This document shows positions 33,427 through 42,785 of a stretch of 64,000 nucleotides of DNA, piece by piece (position 1 is the stretch's first letter; each line of letters opens with the position of its first letter). Under the pieces are notes generated by a model. The model was not told the DNA's origin. It did not search any database and was given only the letters and a program-made list of their open reading frames with translations. The stretch is taken from NCBI RefSeq assembly GCF_005405485.1, contig NZ_BJED01000017.1:1-64000 (forward strand). The letters run 5' to 3'. This stretch comes from Enterococcus hulanensis (lineage in GTDB: Bacteria > Bacillota > Bacilli > Lactobacillales > Enterococcaceae). A program made the translations under genes and the position numbers.

Positions 33427-34602
33427 ATGAAAAGTATCAAAAAGAGTGTAGCAGGTCATATGGAAAAATTGTGTCAGGAAATCGGGCCGCGCGCGACAGG
33501 TTCAGCTGGAAATAAACTCGCGGTGGATTACGCTGCGGAGAAATTTCGTTTGTTAGGGTTTGATGTTCAGTTACAGGAATTCCCGTGTATGAATTGGCAA
33601 AATGACGGGGCAGAGCTTTTTGTAGATGGTCAAGCAGTCGAAGTAGAAGCGGCGGAATATGCGATGCCTTGCGATGTTAGCGGGGATCTGATCTGCGTAC
33701 AAACGATTCAAGAGCTGCAAGCAGCCGATTTAACCAATAAAATTTGTGTGATGTACGGTGATTTGTGTAAAGAACCGATCATGCCGAAAAGTATGGTCTT
33801 TTGGAATCCGGAAGAGCACCAAGCCATCATTCGTGAACTGGAACAAAAACAACCGCTAGCGGTGATTACAGTGAGCTTCCTTGAAGAAGTAGCGGTACCA
33901 ATCATTCAAGACGGTGATTTCACTGTTCCATGTGGAACAGTGAAGGGTAAATTTTTGCCTTCGTTAATAAATAAAAAGAACGCCGCCCTTCGACTATTCA
34001 CTGAACGTAGAGCCGCCGTCGCAGCAAACGTGATCGCCACTTACGGCAAAGGAAAGAAGCTCGCTTATTCAGCACACATCGATACGAAGCCTACCACACC
34101 GGGAGCGTTAGATAACGGAACAGGTGTCGCAACGCTGCTAACCTTAGCCGAACAATTGGTTGAAACAAAGTTGAATCATCAGCTTGAATTTGTTTTGTTC
34201 AATGGTGAAGATTACTATTCGATGCCGGGAGAAATGACCTTTATGGCTCAATCGTTAAATCAGCCGGAAGAATATGAATTCGCCATTAATGTAGATGGTG
34301 CCGGAATGCAAAACAGCTCCATCTCCTACTCACTTTATGAATGCTCCGAACAATTGACCGCACAGCTAGACACGTTTTCCAAAGCTTATCCGACTGTCGA
34401 AAAAGTCGAACCTTGGCCGATGGGCGATCATATGCTGTTTGCAGGAGCGGGCATCCCGGCAGCTGCCATCACTTCCACACAAATCTACTTACTAATGGAA
34501 GCAGTCATGCACACACCGAAAGATAATCTATCGATCGTTGATTTCCAACGCTTAGAAGAAACCGTTCAATATTTAGTTGAGCTGACTAAATGTTTAAATT
34601 AA
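33427..34602 (+). CDS. M28-family metallopeptidase
   Basis: A 391-residue cytosolic aminopeptidase-like protein of family M28 with two zinc sites: His in YSAHIDTKP, Asp in PGALDNGTGVATLL, acidic pair in FNGEDYYS, Asp in AINVDGAG and His in VMHTPKDN. The N-terminal part (GPRATGSAGNKLAVDYAA) is the usual M28 opening. No signal peptide. The ribosome site AAGGAG is supplied by the end of the third tandem repeat. The physiological substrate is unknown. Confidence 0.82.
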   Translation: MKSIKKSVAGHMEKLCQEIGPRATGSAGNKLAVDYAAEKFRLLGFDVQLQEFPCMNWQNDGAELFVDGQAVEVEAAEYAMPCDVSGDLICVQTIQELQAADLTNKICVMYGDLCKEPIMPKSMVFWNPEEHQAIIRELEQKQPLAVITVSFLEEVAVPIIQDGDFTVPCGTVKGKFLPSLINKKNAALRLFTERRAAVAANVIATYGKGKKLAYSAHIDTKPTTPGALDNGTGVATLLTLAEQLVETKLNHQLEFVLFNGEDYYSMPGEMTFMAQSLNQPEEYEFAINVDGAGMQNSSISYSLYECSEQLTAQLDTFSKAYPTVEKVEPWPMGDHMLFAGAGIPAAAITSTQIYLLMEAVMHTPKDNLSIVDFQRLEETVQYLVELTKCLN

Positions 34603-34610
34603 AAAGGAAA

Positions 34611-34643
34611 AGCAGTCTGCCGATTTTCGCAGACTGCTCTTTT
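34611..34643 (+). terminator. Terminator of the M28 peptidase gene
   Basis: AGCAGTCTGC pairs with GCAGACTGCT, then C and five T. Confidence 0.85.
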
Positions 34644-34662
34644 TACGTTCAAACGTTCCGCT

Positions 34663-35475
34663 TTATTGCTCACTCCACTCACAAATAAACTCAGCGCATT
34701 TTTCGATATCCTCGGAAGAGCCGGACTTGCGCCGAATCAAATAAAAATTTCGCTTGTAGCTGTCATCCAGTCGTTGATGGGAGATCCCTTCTGCTGCACG
34801 CTCTGAAATCAACGAACAGCCGAAGCCTTGTTTCAACAGCCCCACAATAACTTCATTGTTTTGGATCTCCATGACCGGACCATCAATATCCTTTTCTTCC
34901 AAAAAGCGCTTTGTATAGTAATAAACGCCGGAAGTATTTTCCCGTACCAACCACGGTCCTTTTTCCGTATCCCCTGCCAAGACCAGCTGATCCTCCATCA
35001 AAGAAAAACGTTTGATGTTAGGAGCAGACAATGGTTTTTCAATAAAGCCGATGTCCACGGTATGGTGCTCCAGCGCTTGTAAAACCTCTAAAGAATTCAT
35101 CATCCGAACACTAAAGCGAATTTGCGGGAACTTCTCGTGCATCTGGATCAAAAGTGACGGCAAAACGTAATTGGCAAATGTGTGGGAAGCACCGATCACA
35201 CAGCGAATGATCTGCTGCTGTTTTGTTTGGACGGCCTGATACAGCTTATCCCAATCATCCATCAAATCCACGACACGTTCATAAAGAATCTCCGCTTGCG
35301 GCGTCACCAGCACTTCTTTGCGCCCGCTGCGGATAAATAATTGGGTGCCAAATTCATTTTCCAATTGCTTGATTTGCGAGGAGACGGTTGGCTGGGAAAC
35401 AAATAAAATTTCCGAAGCCTTCGAAAAATTTTTCGTTTCATATACTACCTTGAAGGTTTCTAGCCACTTAAACAT
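34663..35475 (-). CDS. LysR-family regulator
   Basis: A 270-residue LysR-type regulator with HTH in residues 1-60 (NFSKASEILFVSQPTVSSQI) and a periplasmic-binding-like effector domain (about 88-270). The inner Met (MFKWLETF) is the usual LysR start. It is divergent from a YeiH-type transporter, the pairing seen for YeiE/YeiH and CysB-like regulators. A 24-bp-period inverted repeat in the shared gap is its likely site. The effector is unknown. Confidence 0.83.
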   Translation of the reverse strand: MFKWLETFKVVYETKNFSKASEILFVSQPTVSSQIKQLENEFGTQLFIRSGRKEVLVTPQAEILYERVVDLMDDWDKLYQAVQTKQQQIIRCVIGASHTFANYVLPSLLIQMHEKFPQIRFSVRMMNSLEVLQALEHHTVDIGFIEKPLSAPNIKRFSLMEDQLVLAGDTEKGPWLVRENTSGVYYYTKRFLEEKDIDGPVMEIQNNEVIVGLLKQGFGCSLISERAAEGISHQRLDDSYKRNFYLIRRKSGSSEDIEKCAEFICEWSEQ

Positions 35476-35522
35476 CGTAATCACTTCCATTATCTTTTTC
35501 TATCTAAGGTATTATATCAATA

Positions 35523-35554
35523 AATTATAATAATGAAAGTTATCGGTTATAATT
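35523..35554. promoter_or_regulatory. Candidate LysR operator between lysR and yeiH
   Basis: AATTATAA (35523-35530) and TTATAATT (35547-35554) form an 8+8-bp inverted repeat with 16 bases between, in the divergent gap, with LysR-like T-rich/A-rich halves. Confidence 0.45.
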
Positions 35555-35678
35555 TGTTTTGCAAATGAAAGGGCCATGAAAAAACGTTGACCCTTTTAGT
35601 GAGAAACATCTTTTAATAACGTTCGGTATAAAAACGTGAACAATCGAAAGAAATCATCAACTAGAAAGAGGTCGAACT

Positions 35679-36686
35679 ATGTTTACTAATTTTTACACAA
35701 AAGCCAAACCGATCTTGCCAGGTCTGGGATTATCTGTCGGCGTGGCAATCTTAGCGAAATTATTGGCGTTGCTAGTACCCAAATTAGGTGGAGCTACCTT
35801 AGCCATTCTATTAGGGATCATTTTAGGAAACACGTTATTCAAGCAGCCCGCTTTAGCAGTCGGCACAAAATTTTCTGAAAGTCGTTTGTTGGAATATTCC
35901 GTCGTCCTGCTAGGTTTTACTGTAACCTTCCAAACAATCGGCGAGATGGGGATCAAAGGACTGATTTTCATTTTATTAATGATGACAACCGTAATCGCAG
36001 GTGCTTATTGGATCGGCCGCAAGCTGGGCTTCAATGAAAAAATGTCCATGATGATGGCAGGCGGAAATGCTGTTTGCGGATCATCGGCGATCGGCGCGAT
36101 TGCCCCTTCCATCGAAGCAAACGATGAGGAAAAGGGACAGATCATTACCCTTGTCAATCTGCTGGGAACAATCATGATGCTGACACTTCCTTTTTTAGGC
36201 ATCGCTTTATTCGGCGATGCGCTATTAAGTAAGAGTGCGTTGCTTGGCGGAACCCTGCAGTCCGTCGGCCAAGTCGTTGCCGGCGCCAGCTTAGTCAATC
36301 CAGAAACCGTTAAATATGCGATGCTGTTCAAGATTACTCGCATCATTTTTTTAGTGGTCGTCGTCTTTGTCTTTGAACGCAAAGCGCAGCGTGACGGCAT
36401 CGTAACAAAAAAAGGATCGAAGAAAAAATTCCCGATCCCTTGGTATGTCACTTGTTTTTTGATTTTCTGCATCATCAATAGTTTCTTTACCTTACCCGCA
36501 CTTTTCAGTGACGGCGCTCATTTTGTCAGCACATGGTTTGAAACGACCGCCTTAGCCGCGATTGGATTGCGCTTAGACTTCCGAAAATTCTTGAAGGAAG
36601 GTCCCCGCTTTTTACTTTACGGTTTGTCTGTCGGAGCTGTTCAAACGATTGCGGCGCTGGTGTTTATTTTTCTTTTGCATATTTAG
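35679..36686 (+). CDS. YeiH-family putative sulfate exporter (UPF0324)
   Basis: A 335-residue membrane protein with about ten hydrophobic segments. Family marks are TLAILLGIILGNTLF, MMAGGNAVCGSSAIGAIAPS in the middle and GLRLDFRKFLKEGPR near the end. Members are annotated as sulfate exporters, based mainly on distant cases, so the substrate is open. GAAAGAGG precedes the ATG. Divergent LysR regulator next door. Confidence 0.82.
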   Translation: MFTNFYTKAKPILPGLGLSVGVAILAKLLALLVPKLGGATLAILLGIILGNTLFKQPALAVGTKFSESRLLEYSVVLLGFTVTFQTIGEMGIKGLIFILLMMTTVIAGAYWIGRKLGFNEKMSMMMAGGNAVCGSSAIGAIAPSIEANDEEKGQIITLVNLLGTIMMLTLPFLGIALFGDALLSKSALLGGTLQSVGQVVAGASLVNPETVKYAMLFKITRIIFLVVVVFVFERKAQRDGIVTKKGSKKKFPIPWYVTCFLIFCIINSFFTLPALFSDGAHFVSTWFETTALAAIGLRLDFRKFLKEGPRFLLYGLSVGAVQTIAALVFIFLLHI

Positions 36687-36688
36687 AA

Positions 36689-37336
36689 TTAAAAGGAAAC
36701 GATTCGGGTTCCGTGTGCCTCTGACAGCTTTAATGTAGTAAGCAACTCGTCCACATTATCAAAACGGATTCCCGCTCCTGGCAAAATAATGATTCGCTCG
36801 TTCGCATACGAAATCAATTTTAATAAATGCGGAGCCGTTTCGAAAATTGGTTTTTCACCGCTCCCACCATGCGTTAGGATACGGTCCACACCATTTTCAG
36901 CTAACCAATCAATGGCTCGATATTGATTCTCTTCACTTAGTTCATCAAAAGCCATGTGAAAAGTAACTGACAGATTTCCGGCTTGATCCAATAGTGCTCG
37001 AATGAGTTTTTCATCTAACCAATGGTCTTTTAAACAACCAAAAACAATGCCGTCTGCCTTCAATTCTTTGCATATTTTCACATCAGCAAGCATGATCGCA
37101 GCTTCCGCTTCATTATATTCAAAGTCTCCTCCTCTGGGTCTGATCATGACCATGGTGGGGACATTTTTTTCCTTAGCATAAGAAAGGGTCTGCTTTATTA
37201 CACCATAGCTGGGGGTTGTTCCGCCTTCTGCGAGATTATCACAAAGCTCAATTCTGCCGGCACCAGCAGCGATCGCTTGGGGAATATGTTCAAAATTCTC
37301 GGCGCAGTATTCTTTGATTACTCTCTTTTTACTCAT
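36689..37336 (-). CDS. cutC: CutC-family protein
   Basis: A 215-residue TIM-barrel protein of the CutC family (IKEYCAENFEHIPQAIAAGA, RIELCDNLAEGGTTPSYGVI, MVMIRPRGGDF). CutC was named for copper tolerance, but the enzymatic role is unclear. The start is set by TAGGAG inside the frame. It follows the MalY-type gene by 16 bases in the same operon, an uncommon pairing. The frame converges on yeiH with only two bases between the stops and no visible terminator. Confidence 0.85.
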   Translation of the reverse strand: MSKKRVIKEYCAENFEHIPQAIAAGAGRIELCDNLAEGGTTPSYGVIKQTLSYAKEKNVPTMVMIRPRGGDFEYNEAEAAIMLADVKICKELKADGIVFGCLKDHWLDEKLIRALLDQAGNLSVTFHMAFDELSEENQYRAIDWLAENGVDRILTHGGSGEKPIFETAPHLLKLISYANERIIILPGAGIRFDNVDELLTTLKLSEAHGTRIVSF

Positions 37337-37352
37337 ACCAAAATCTCCTATC

Positions 37353-38522
37353 CTAGATCGCGTTATCGTTGAGTGCTTCAAGCAGGCGATCCATTCCTTT
37401 GACTAAAATCTCACTTGGACAACCAAAATTTACCCGAATGTACTTTCCATCAATCTCTTTAAAAATCGTTCCTTCATGCACATCGATGCAGTACTTTTCT
37501 TTTAATATTGTCCTGATTTCATCCGAATCAGCACACGGACTATCCAATATCTTTATCCACGCCAGATACGAGCCTTCAGATCTGATTAATTCAACTCGTT
37601 CGATATCGGCAAAAATTTTTTCAAGATAGTGATAATTTTCTGCTAAAACTTCAATTAGGCTTTCCAACCAGCTAAGCGCCTTCTCTGGGTTTCTATAAAG
37701 ACATTCCAGCGTCTCTATGGCAAATAAATCTAAGTCGTTCAAGCCATTTCGTTTAAAGGCTTCTTCTAATTGCTTTTTTATAGCAGGATTTTTCGTAACG
37801 ACATACGAAGCCTTGATCCCCGCAACATTAAATGATTTTGCTGGCGAAGAAAGTACGATCAGCTTTTCCACAGGACGGCAATTTCGTAAAACCGAGTTGA
37901 ATGAATATTCATTGAATACAAGGTCGCCATGAATCTCATCCGCTATCAGATATAACTCTCTGCTCTGCACCAGTTCCTTGATTTCATCTAGTTCAGTCCT
38001 ATTCCAAACGCGCCCGACCGGATTATGCGGATTGCATAAAACAATTGCTTCTACCTGCTGGTCCTCATTCACGATTTGTTTTACCTTTTTAAAATCGATC
38101 TGATGACCGTTATCAACATGCAGAAGCGGTATTTCGATCACTTCTACCCCGCTTTTTTGGGCAATAGTTATCAACGGTGGATAACTCGGTGTAAAGACTA
38201 TTATTTTTCCACTTGTTGATAAGCACGTTTCAATGATTATCCGATAACTGTGTAAAACACTTGTGGAAAAAAGAAGATCCTCTTTCTTCACGTCACAGCC
38301 GTATTGCGCTTTATACCATTGGCAAATTCCCTGATTTACCTCCTGCGGAATATCCGTATATCCGAAATAATTATCCTGAACCCTAGAAATTAAATGCTCC
38401 GTTAAAAACTCAGGAGATGGGAAATCCATATCCGCGATCCAAAAGGGCAGGATATCTTTTTCTCCATAACGCGACCACTTTTTCGAATGGGTTTTCTTTC
38501 TAACCTTTGCTACTGTTTCCAT
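37353..38522 (-). CDS. MalY/PatB-type C-S lyase (PLP aminotransferase class I/II)
   Basis: A 389-residue PLP enzyme of the MalY/PatB cystathionine beta-lyase group. The start region (SKKWSRYGEKDILPFWIADM), DFPSPEF, CNPHNPVGRVW and the PLP lysine in SSPAKSFNVAGIKASY are all in place. It would split cystathionine or cysteine conjugates to pyruvate, ammonia and a thiol. TAGGAG is eight bases upstream. It lies after a terminator and before cutC. Aminotransferase activity is the alternative. Confidence 0.85.
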   Translation of the reverse strand: METVAKVRKKTHSKKWSRYGEKDILPFWIADMDFPSPEFLTEHLISRVQDNYFGYTDIPQEVNQGICQWYKAQYGCDVKKEDLLFSTSVLHSYRIIIETCLSTSGKIIVFTPSYPPLITIAQKSGVEVIEIPLLHVDNGHQIDFKKVKQIVNEDQQVEAIVLCNPHNPVGRVWNRTELDEIKELVQSRELYLIADEIHGDLVFNEYSFNSVLRNCRPVEKLIVLSSPAKSFNVAGIKASYVVTKNPAIKKQLEEAFKRNGLNDLDLFAIETLECLYRNPEKALSWLESLIEVLAENYHYLEKIFADIERVELIRSEGSYLAWIKILDSPCADSDEIRTILKEKYCIDVHEGTIFKEIDGKYIRVNFGCPSEILVKGMDRLLEALNDNAI

Positions 38523-38576
38523 TTTATGCTCCTATCTGTTAATTAGATATTCGCAAATGCGAACCAACTAACATTC

Positions 38577-38613
38577 TAAAAAAGCCTTAAACTTGAAGAA
38601 TCAAGTTCAAGGC
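38577..38613 (-). terminator. Terminator of the mannose-family PTS operon
   Basis: GCCTTGAACTTGA and TCAAGTTTAAGGC pair around a four-base loop; six T follow on the minus strand. Confidence 0.88.
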
Positions 38614-38621
38614 CCCATTTT

Positions 38622-39326
38622 TTAAATATGGAAGATCCGATCAGCATATTTATCTTCGATCGCTAGATTTCGTTCATGTCCGCCATCAACATTTGCACTC
38701 ATATATACAGGCGGTTCGAAGCCTTTTTCCACCATGATTTTAATTGCTTCAAACATTGTTTGTTGTAAAAGCAAGGTTGCAGCAAACGAAGAGGTTCCGC
38801 AAACTTTTGTATCCAAACCTTCGATTTCTAATGCTGCATCGCCAAAACCAGAGTGATTATCCAACACCACATCCGCAAATTCATATAGCATTTTTCCGCT
38901 AGGATGACGTGAAGTCGTCGCCTTCGAGATATCTAAAGCAGTAAGAACGATCAGTTTGTTTCCGCGTTTTTTAACTTCCTCCGCAATTTCGATCGCCATA
39001 GGATTTCTTCCTGAGTTTGAGATCAAAAAGAAGATATCATTAGGATTAACCATAACCTTATGCATCAGTGTTTTCCCAACACCTTCACATTGTTCGTACA
39101 TCCCGCCCGCTGGGTCCATGATCGCCTTTGATGTGATCAATCCACCAGCGCGCCCGCTGATTTCAATTGCTGCGGCATAAGAGTGTCCGCTGCCAAAGGC
39201 TTGGGTAATCCCGCCATTCATAATTCCCTCAGCCACAATTTGAGCCGCCTTTGAAATATTTTCTCCTTCATTTTCTTCGAGAACTTTTGTAATTCGTTTG
39301 CATTCTTCAAAAAATTCTAATGTCAT
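38622..39326 (-). CDS. SIS-domain sugar-phosphate protein (UPF0309-like)
   Basis: A 234-residue single SIS domain protein: [19 protein letters not shown] at the phosphosugar-binding strand, [19 protein letters not shown] as the Ser-rich loop. SIS domains isomerise or deaminate phosphosugars or lyse ether-linked ones (GlmS, MurQ, FrlB). It is the last gene of the GntR-PTS operon, so it probably handles the phosphorylated product of the transporter. No second catabolic enzyme is in the operon, so its substrate may be an amino sugar or glycated compound that one step returns to glycolysis. Confidence 0.7.
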   Translation of the reverse strand: MTLEFFEECKRITKVLEENEGENISKAAQIVAEGIMNGGITQAFGSGHSYAAAIEISGRAGGLITSKAIMDPAGGMYEQCEGVGKTLMHKVMVNPNDIFFLISNSGRNPMAIEIAEEVKKRGNKLIVLTALDISKATTSRHPSGKMLYEFADVVLDNHSGFGDAALEIEGLDTKVCGTSSFAATLLLQQTMFEAIKIMVEKGFEPPVYMSANVDGGHERNLAIEDKYADRIFHI

Positions 39327-39416
39327 TTCTGATTCTCCTTCTTCCTACTGATATATTAATTTTCTAACCTGCTAAAGCAGGGAGTAAAACTGATCTCCGG
39401 ACTGAGCTAAGTCTCT

Positions 39417-40226
39417 TTATCCTAAAATCTTAAGATTATAAAATACAATCGACAGCACCATTACTAGTAAAATAGCTTTTGTCGAAGTCATTCCTTTTTT
39501 ACCTAACAGCCAATAAACTAACGCGACTAGACAAGCTGGAATCAAAGCAGGCATGATCTGATCTAAGATCTCTTGCAGCTTCATTGTCACTTCGCCGGAT
39601 TTATAGACGAAGGAGACATTCGCTGTAATAACTGTAGGAATAAGTGCCCCTACTACCGTAACTCCCAGTAAAATCGCCGCATCTGTCAACGCGTTCAATT
39701 TATCACTGAATTCATTTACTAATTTGAGACCTTGCTTATATCCAAATGGCAGGAACGTAAGTCGGGCGATACATACCGCAGTATTTACCAGCAGCCAAAT
39801 AATGACACCGGTCACATTCCCCTTTTGCCCCATGTAGGCAGCAATCGATCCTAAAACGGTAGGAAGCAAAACACCAAATATCGTATCCCCTACACCTGCG
39901 AAAGGTCCCATCAAACCAGTTTTGATCCCAGTAATAACTTCTTTTGATTCAAAGCCTTCTTGCTCTTCGATCGCCAGATCTATTCCGACAATGAAATGGC
40001 CCATCATTGGATTACAATTGAAGAATTGATTATGTGTTTCCAGCATTTCTTGAAGCTCTTCTTTATTGTCCCCATATTTCTTTTCTAAAAACGGCAACAT
40101 CGTATAGAGATAACCAGTAGACATCATACGTTCATAATTCCAACAAATTTGGCTTCCTAACAACCAGCGGTAACTAGCGCGAAAAAGATCTTTTTTGGTG
40201 ATTATATTATTCTTCATATTCTCCAT
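39417..40226 (-). CDS. PTS EIID component, mannose family
   Basis: A 269-residue EIID subunit. The cytosolic start (KKDLFRASYRWLLGSQICWN) and YGDNKEELQEMLETHNQFFN are family-typical, with hydrophobic segments in the second half. It pairs with EIIC in the membrane. Three closely spaced Met codons are possible; the second was taken because AGGGGG lies eight to nine bases before it. The gene overlaps the end of EIIC. Confidence 0.9.
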   Translation of the reverse strand: MENMKNNIITKKDLFRASYRWLLGSQICWNYERMMSTGYLYTMLPFLEKKYGDNKEELQEMLETHNQFFNCNPMMGHFIVGIDLAIEEQEGFESKEVITGIKTGLMGPFAGVGDTIFGVLLPTVLGSIAAYMGQKGNVTGVIIWLLVNTAVCIARLTFLPFGYKQGLKLVNEFSDKLNALTDAAILLGVTVVGALIPTVITANVSFVYKSGEVTMKLQEILDQIMPALIPACLVALVYWLLGKKGMTSTKAILLVMVLSIVFYNLKILG

Positions 40227-41025
40227 CTTCATAGCCCCCTATAGTTAGATTCGTATTGGCAGCAGCAACAGGTGCCGCTTCTGCTTTCTTGTCCTCACCA
40301 ACCTTGCGATTGAAATGATTGATCGCTAAAGCTAGTCCAACCATAGCAACCCCTAGCATCGGCACTTTCAAATAGGCGGCGCAGAAGAAACCAGCGATTA
40401 AATAGGCAATATATTTATTCGTAGGAAGATATTTCAATAAAACTGCGATCCCAACTACAGGAAGCAAGCCCCCAGCTACCCTAAGACCTCCCATCAACCA
40501 ATCAGGCATATCATTTACGATCACATCTACAACTTTTTGGCCGAAAATAAGCATGATGCCGACTGGAATCGCGCGTGATAATCCCCAAGGAAACATTCCC
40601 AGCACCGTATTTCTAGCGATCCCTTTAGTATTCAAGTCTTCAATGTTCTTGTCGATTCTATGAAGAAAGAACGTGTTGGCAAATCTTGCCAATACATCTA
40701 ATTGAACCATCAAAAGACCTACTGGAACTGCTATGGCTAAGGCAAATTCAATCCCTTTTCCAGAGACATGCGCAAGCGCAGTCCCGACTATCGCACCAGT
40801 CGTAAAGTCTGGGACGGAAGCGCCTCCATAAGTTCCCACACCAAGAACCATCAACTGCAAAGTTGCCCCAATCGTTAGACCTAAAGTAACGTCACCAACA
40901 ATAAATCCTGCAATTGTTCCAACGATAACTGGAAATTGCATACCAATAACTAAAGTTAAATTATCTAAGATACAAAAGAATGAAAAGATAATTAAGATAG
41001 CAATTTGCCAAGTAGCTAATTCCAT
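40207..41025 (-). CDS. PTS EIIC component, mannose family
   Basis: A 272-residue membrane channel of the mannose-class PTS (about seven segments; LGVGTYGGASVPDFTTGAI is characteristic). It is followed by a hydrophilic, Ala-rich tail (about 242-272) ending in YEDGEYEE. It starts one base after the EIIB stop and overlaps EIID, so the complex is made in a coupled way. Confidence 0.9.
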   Translation of the reverse strand: MELATWQIAILIIFSFFCILDNLTLVIGMQFPVIVGTIAGFIVGDVTLGLTIGATLQLMVLGVGTYGGASVPDFTTGAIVGTALAHVSGKGIEFALAIAVPVGLLMVQLDVLARFANTFFLHRIDKNIEDLNTKGIARNTVLGMFPWGLSRAIPVGIMLIFGQKVVDVIVNDMPDWLMGGLRVAGGLLPVVGIAVLLKYLPTNKYIAYLIAGFFCAAYLKVPMLGVAMVGLALAINHFNRKVGEDKKAEAAPVAAANTNLTIGGYEDGEYEE

Positions 41026-41026
41026 A

Positions 41027-41509
41027 TTAATCCCCCTCCTTTAATAGTTTCATGAAGCTGCTCTTATCTTCATTGGGTACCATTTGTGCTACTAGCTTCA
41101 CACCTTTCTCATTCAAATAATTAAATGATTCGATATTTTCAGGTGTGACACCGATTGATTTCGCCACTTGCTTTGAACCCTTCTTCGCGGACATGTTTCC
41201 TACATTTACTTCGACCAGTTCCACACCGCTATCCACTAATTCAATGAGCGTCTCAGGATTTTTTACAATCAGAAAAACCTTTTGATTATCGTATTGTCCA
41301 TCCTTTATTCTTGCAGAAGCACCCTTTGTCGTTAAAATACTGAGCTTAACTGAATTAGGCTTAGCCATCTTAAGAACGTCTTTTTCCATCTCATTTTTGA
41401 CAACCTCATTATCAACGACCATAATTCGATTAGCCTTTAAATGATTCGTCCACATTGTCGCTACTTGACCATGGATCAAGCGTTCATCGATTCGAACATT
41501 AACAATCAT
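41027..41509 (-). CDS. PTS EIIB component, mannose family
   Basis: A 160-residue phosphocarrier with the active His15 in RIDERLIHGQVATMW. It phosphorylates the sugar during passage through EIIC/EIID. Preceded by AGGAGG and 17 bases after EIIA. The sequence does not tell mannose from N-acetylgalactosamine, sorbose or glycated amino-acid types. Confidence 0.92.
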   Translation of the reverse strand: MIVNVRIDERLIHGQVATMWTNHLKANRIMVVDNEVVKNEMEKDVLKMAKPNSVKLSILTTKGASARIKDGQYDNQKVFLIVKNPETLIELVDSGVELVEVNVGNMSAKKGSKQVAKSIGVTPENIESFNYLNEKGVKLVAQMVPNEDKSSFMKLLKEGD

Positions 41510-41526
41510 TTTCTTCGCCTCCTTTT

Positions 41527-41877
41527 CTACAGCTCTTTTATAGAATCCTTCGCATCTGCTAAACTCTTTTCGCTATCTTTCTCCATAACTAAACTCAGGA
41601 GCATAGATAAATTCAAGCCAGTGAAAACGCGCACGCCTTCATTGCTTTTTTTGGTTAGCAATGCCGCGTTCGCAGGACTGCCCCCAGGTATATCGCAGTA
41701 AATCGATACGCCATCTGCAGCCGCTGCAATTCGTTCATTGTACCGTTCGATAATATCAGTGACAGACATGTCTTCTGTAAAATCAACCGTGTAGATATTT
41801 TCCTGTTTACCTGCGATCATTTCCAAACTGTTTTTGAGCGTTTCGCCGTACTTCCCATGTCCGCATAAAATAATCAT
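41527..41877 (-). CDS. PTS EIIA component, mannose family
   Basis: A 116-residue phosphocarrier; His7 in MIILCGHGKYGETLKNSL takes phosphate from HPr. It is short and separate from EIIB, as in agalactosamine- or sorbose-type systems. Ribosome site GGAGGG upstream, 12 bases after the GntR regulator stop, so regulator and transporter share one transcript. Confidence 0.9.
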   Translation of the reverse strand: MIILCGHGKYGETLKNSLEMIAGKQENIYTVDFTEDMSVTDIIERYNERIAAAADGVSIYCDIPGGSPANAALLTKKSNEGVRVFTGLNLSMLLSLVMEKDSEKSLADAKDSIKEL

Positions 41878-41889
41878 TTTTCTGCCCTC

Positions 41890-42585
41890 CTATACTGATG
41901 TCACAGTAATGTCAAAGTAACTATACTTCTTATACGAAAGAATAAATTCAATTAATTTGTTGTCGGTTGAGTATGTTTTTTGTGTCATAAGAACTACCGG
42001 TTCTTCTCCAGAAATCTTGAGTAATTCTTTGATTTTATCTGATACAGGGAATAAAATTTTGAAATTTTCTTCGAATCGATTATTAAACAAGTTAATATTT
42101 CGCTTTTCACGAACAGTGTCGTAAATCGATTTTAGTTGTTCCTTCGAAGCCCCTTGAATATAGTTGGAATCCATATAAGTGACGGTCAATTGAATAGGAT
42201 CGTTTCCGGCATACTTTAAGCGAGTGATTTCTTGAACTTCAATACCTTCTTCAAATTCACCGATGATTTCAGAAGTCGATTCATTTTTCACAGAAATAAC
42301 TTCTGTGCGTTCATCACTACGATCAAAATATTTGTAATCATTCTCAAAATATCTGACAGCGGTCCCTCTAAGCGCCTTAGTCACAAAAGTCCCTTTTCCT
42401 TGAACCCGATAGACATAGCCTTCTGAAACAAGTTCATTGAGAGCTTTTACTACCGTCGTAGAGCTGACATTGTACTTGCTTTTCAATTCTGCTTCGCTGG
42501 AAATCTTTTGTCCCGGCTGAAATTCCTTTGAAAGAATGCGTTTAACGATATCCTGTTTTATCTCTTCATATTTTGATATGGCCAT
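41890..42585 (-). CDS. GntR/HutC-family regulator
   Basis: A 231-residue regulator: winged HTH in residues 1-68 (KISSEAELKSKYNVSSTTVV, then GYVYRVQGKGTFV) and a UTRA ligand domain from about 85 to the end. AAAGGAGG sets the start. First gene of the EIIA-EIIB-EIIC-EIID-SIS operon and probably its repressor, with the sugar phosphate as inducer. Its likely operator (GTTAAC repeats) lies just upstream. Confidence 0.88.
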   Translation of the reverse strand: MAISKYEEIKQDIVKRILSKEFQPGQKISSEAELKSKYNVSSTTVVKALNELVSEGYVYRVQGKGTFVTKALRGTAVRYFENDYKYFDRSDERTEVISVKNESTSEIIGEFEEGIEVQEITRLKYAGNDPIQLTVTYMDSNYIQGASKEQLKSIYDTVREKRNINLFNNRFEENFKILFPVSDKIKELLKISGEEPVVLMTQKTYSTDNKLIEFILSYKKYSYFDITVTSV

Positions 42586-42605
42586 AATGATCCTCCTTTT
42601 ATAAC

Positions 42606-42661
42606 TTAACACGTTAACCTGTTAACACCTTGATAGTAGCATCCTAAAATAATATATGCAA
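42606..42661 (-). promoter_or_regulatory. Promoter with GntR operator and cre box of the PTS operon
   Basis: Minus strand: -35 TTGCAT (42656-42661), 17 bases, -10 TACTAT (42633-42638). Downstream of the -10 lie three GTTAA-type half sites (GTGTTAACAGGTTAACGTG within 42610-42630), a candidate GntR operator. Upstream, 42657-42670 (AGAAAACGCTTGCA, minus) matches cre with one mismatch at the first base and covers the -35, so CcpA repression is likely. Confidence 0.65.
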
Positions 42662-42723
42662 GCGTTTTCTACAAAATATTTGTTTTTCTTTTATCAAAAG
42701 TAAAAATAAATTCTTTTTATTCC

Positions 42724-42760
42724 ATTATAAAAAGCCTCCCAAATAAAAACGGAAGGCTTA
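42724..42760 (-). terminator. Terminator of ridA
   Basis: AAGCCTTCC and GGGAGGCTT pair (one G-T) around an 11-base loop; TTTATAATGG follows on the minus strand. Confidence 0.75.
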
Positions 42761-42785
42761 AAAATATCTATTTAAATACCGCTTA

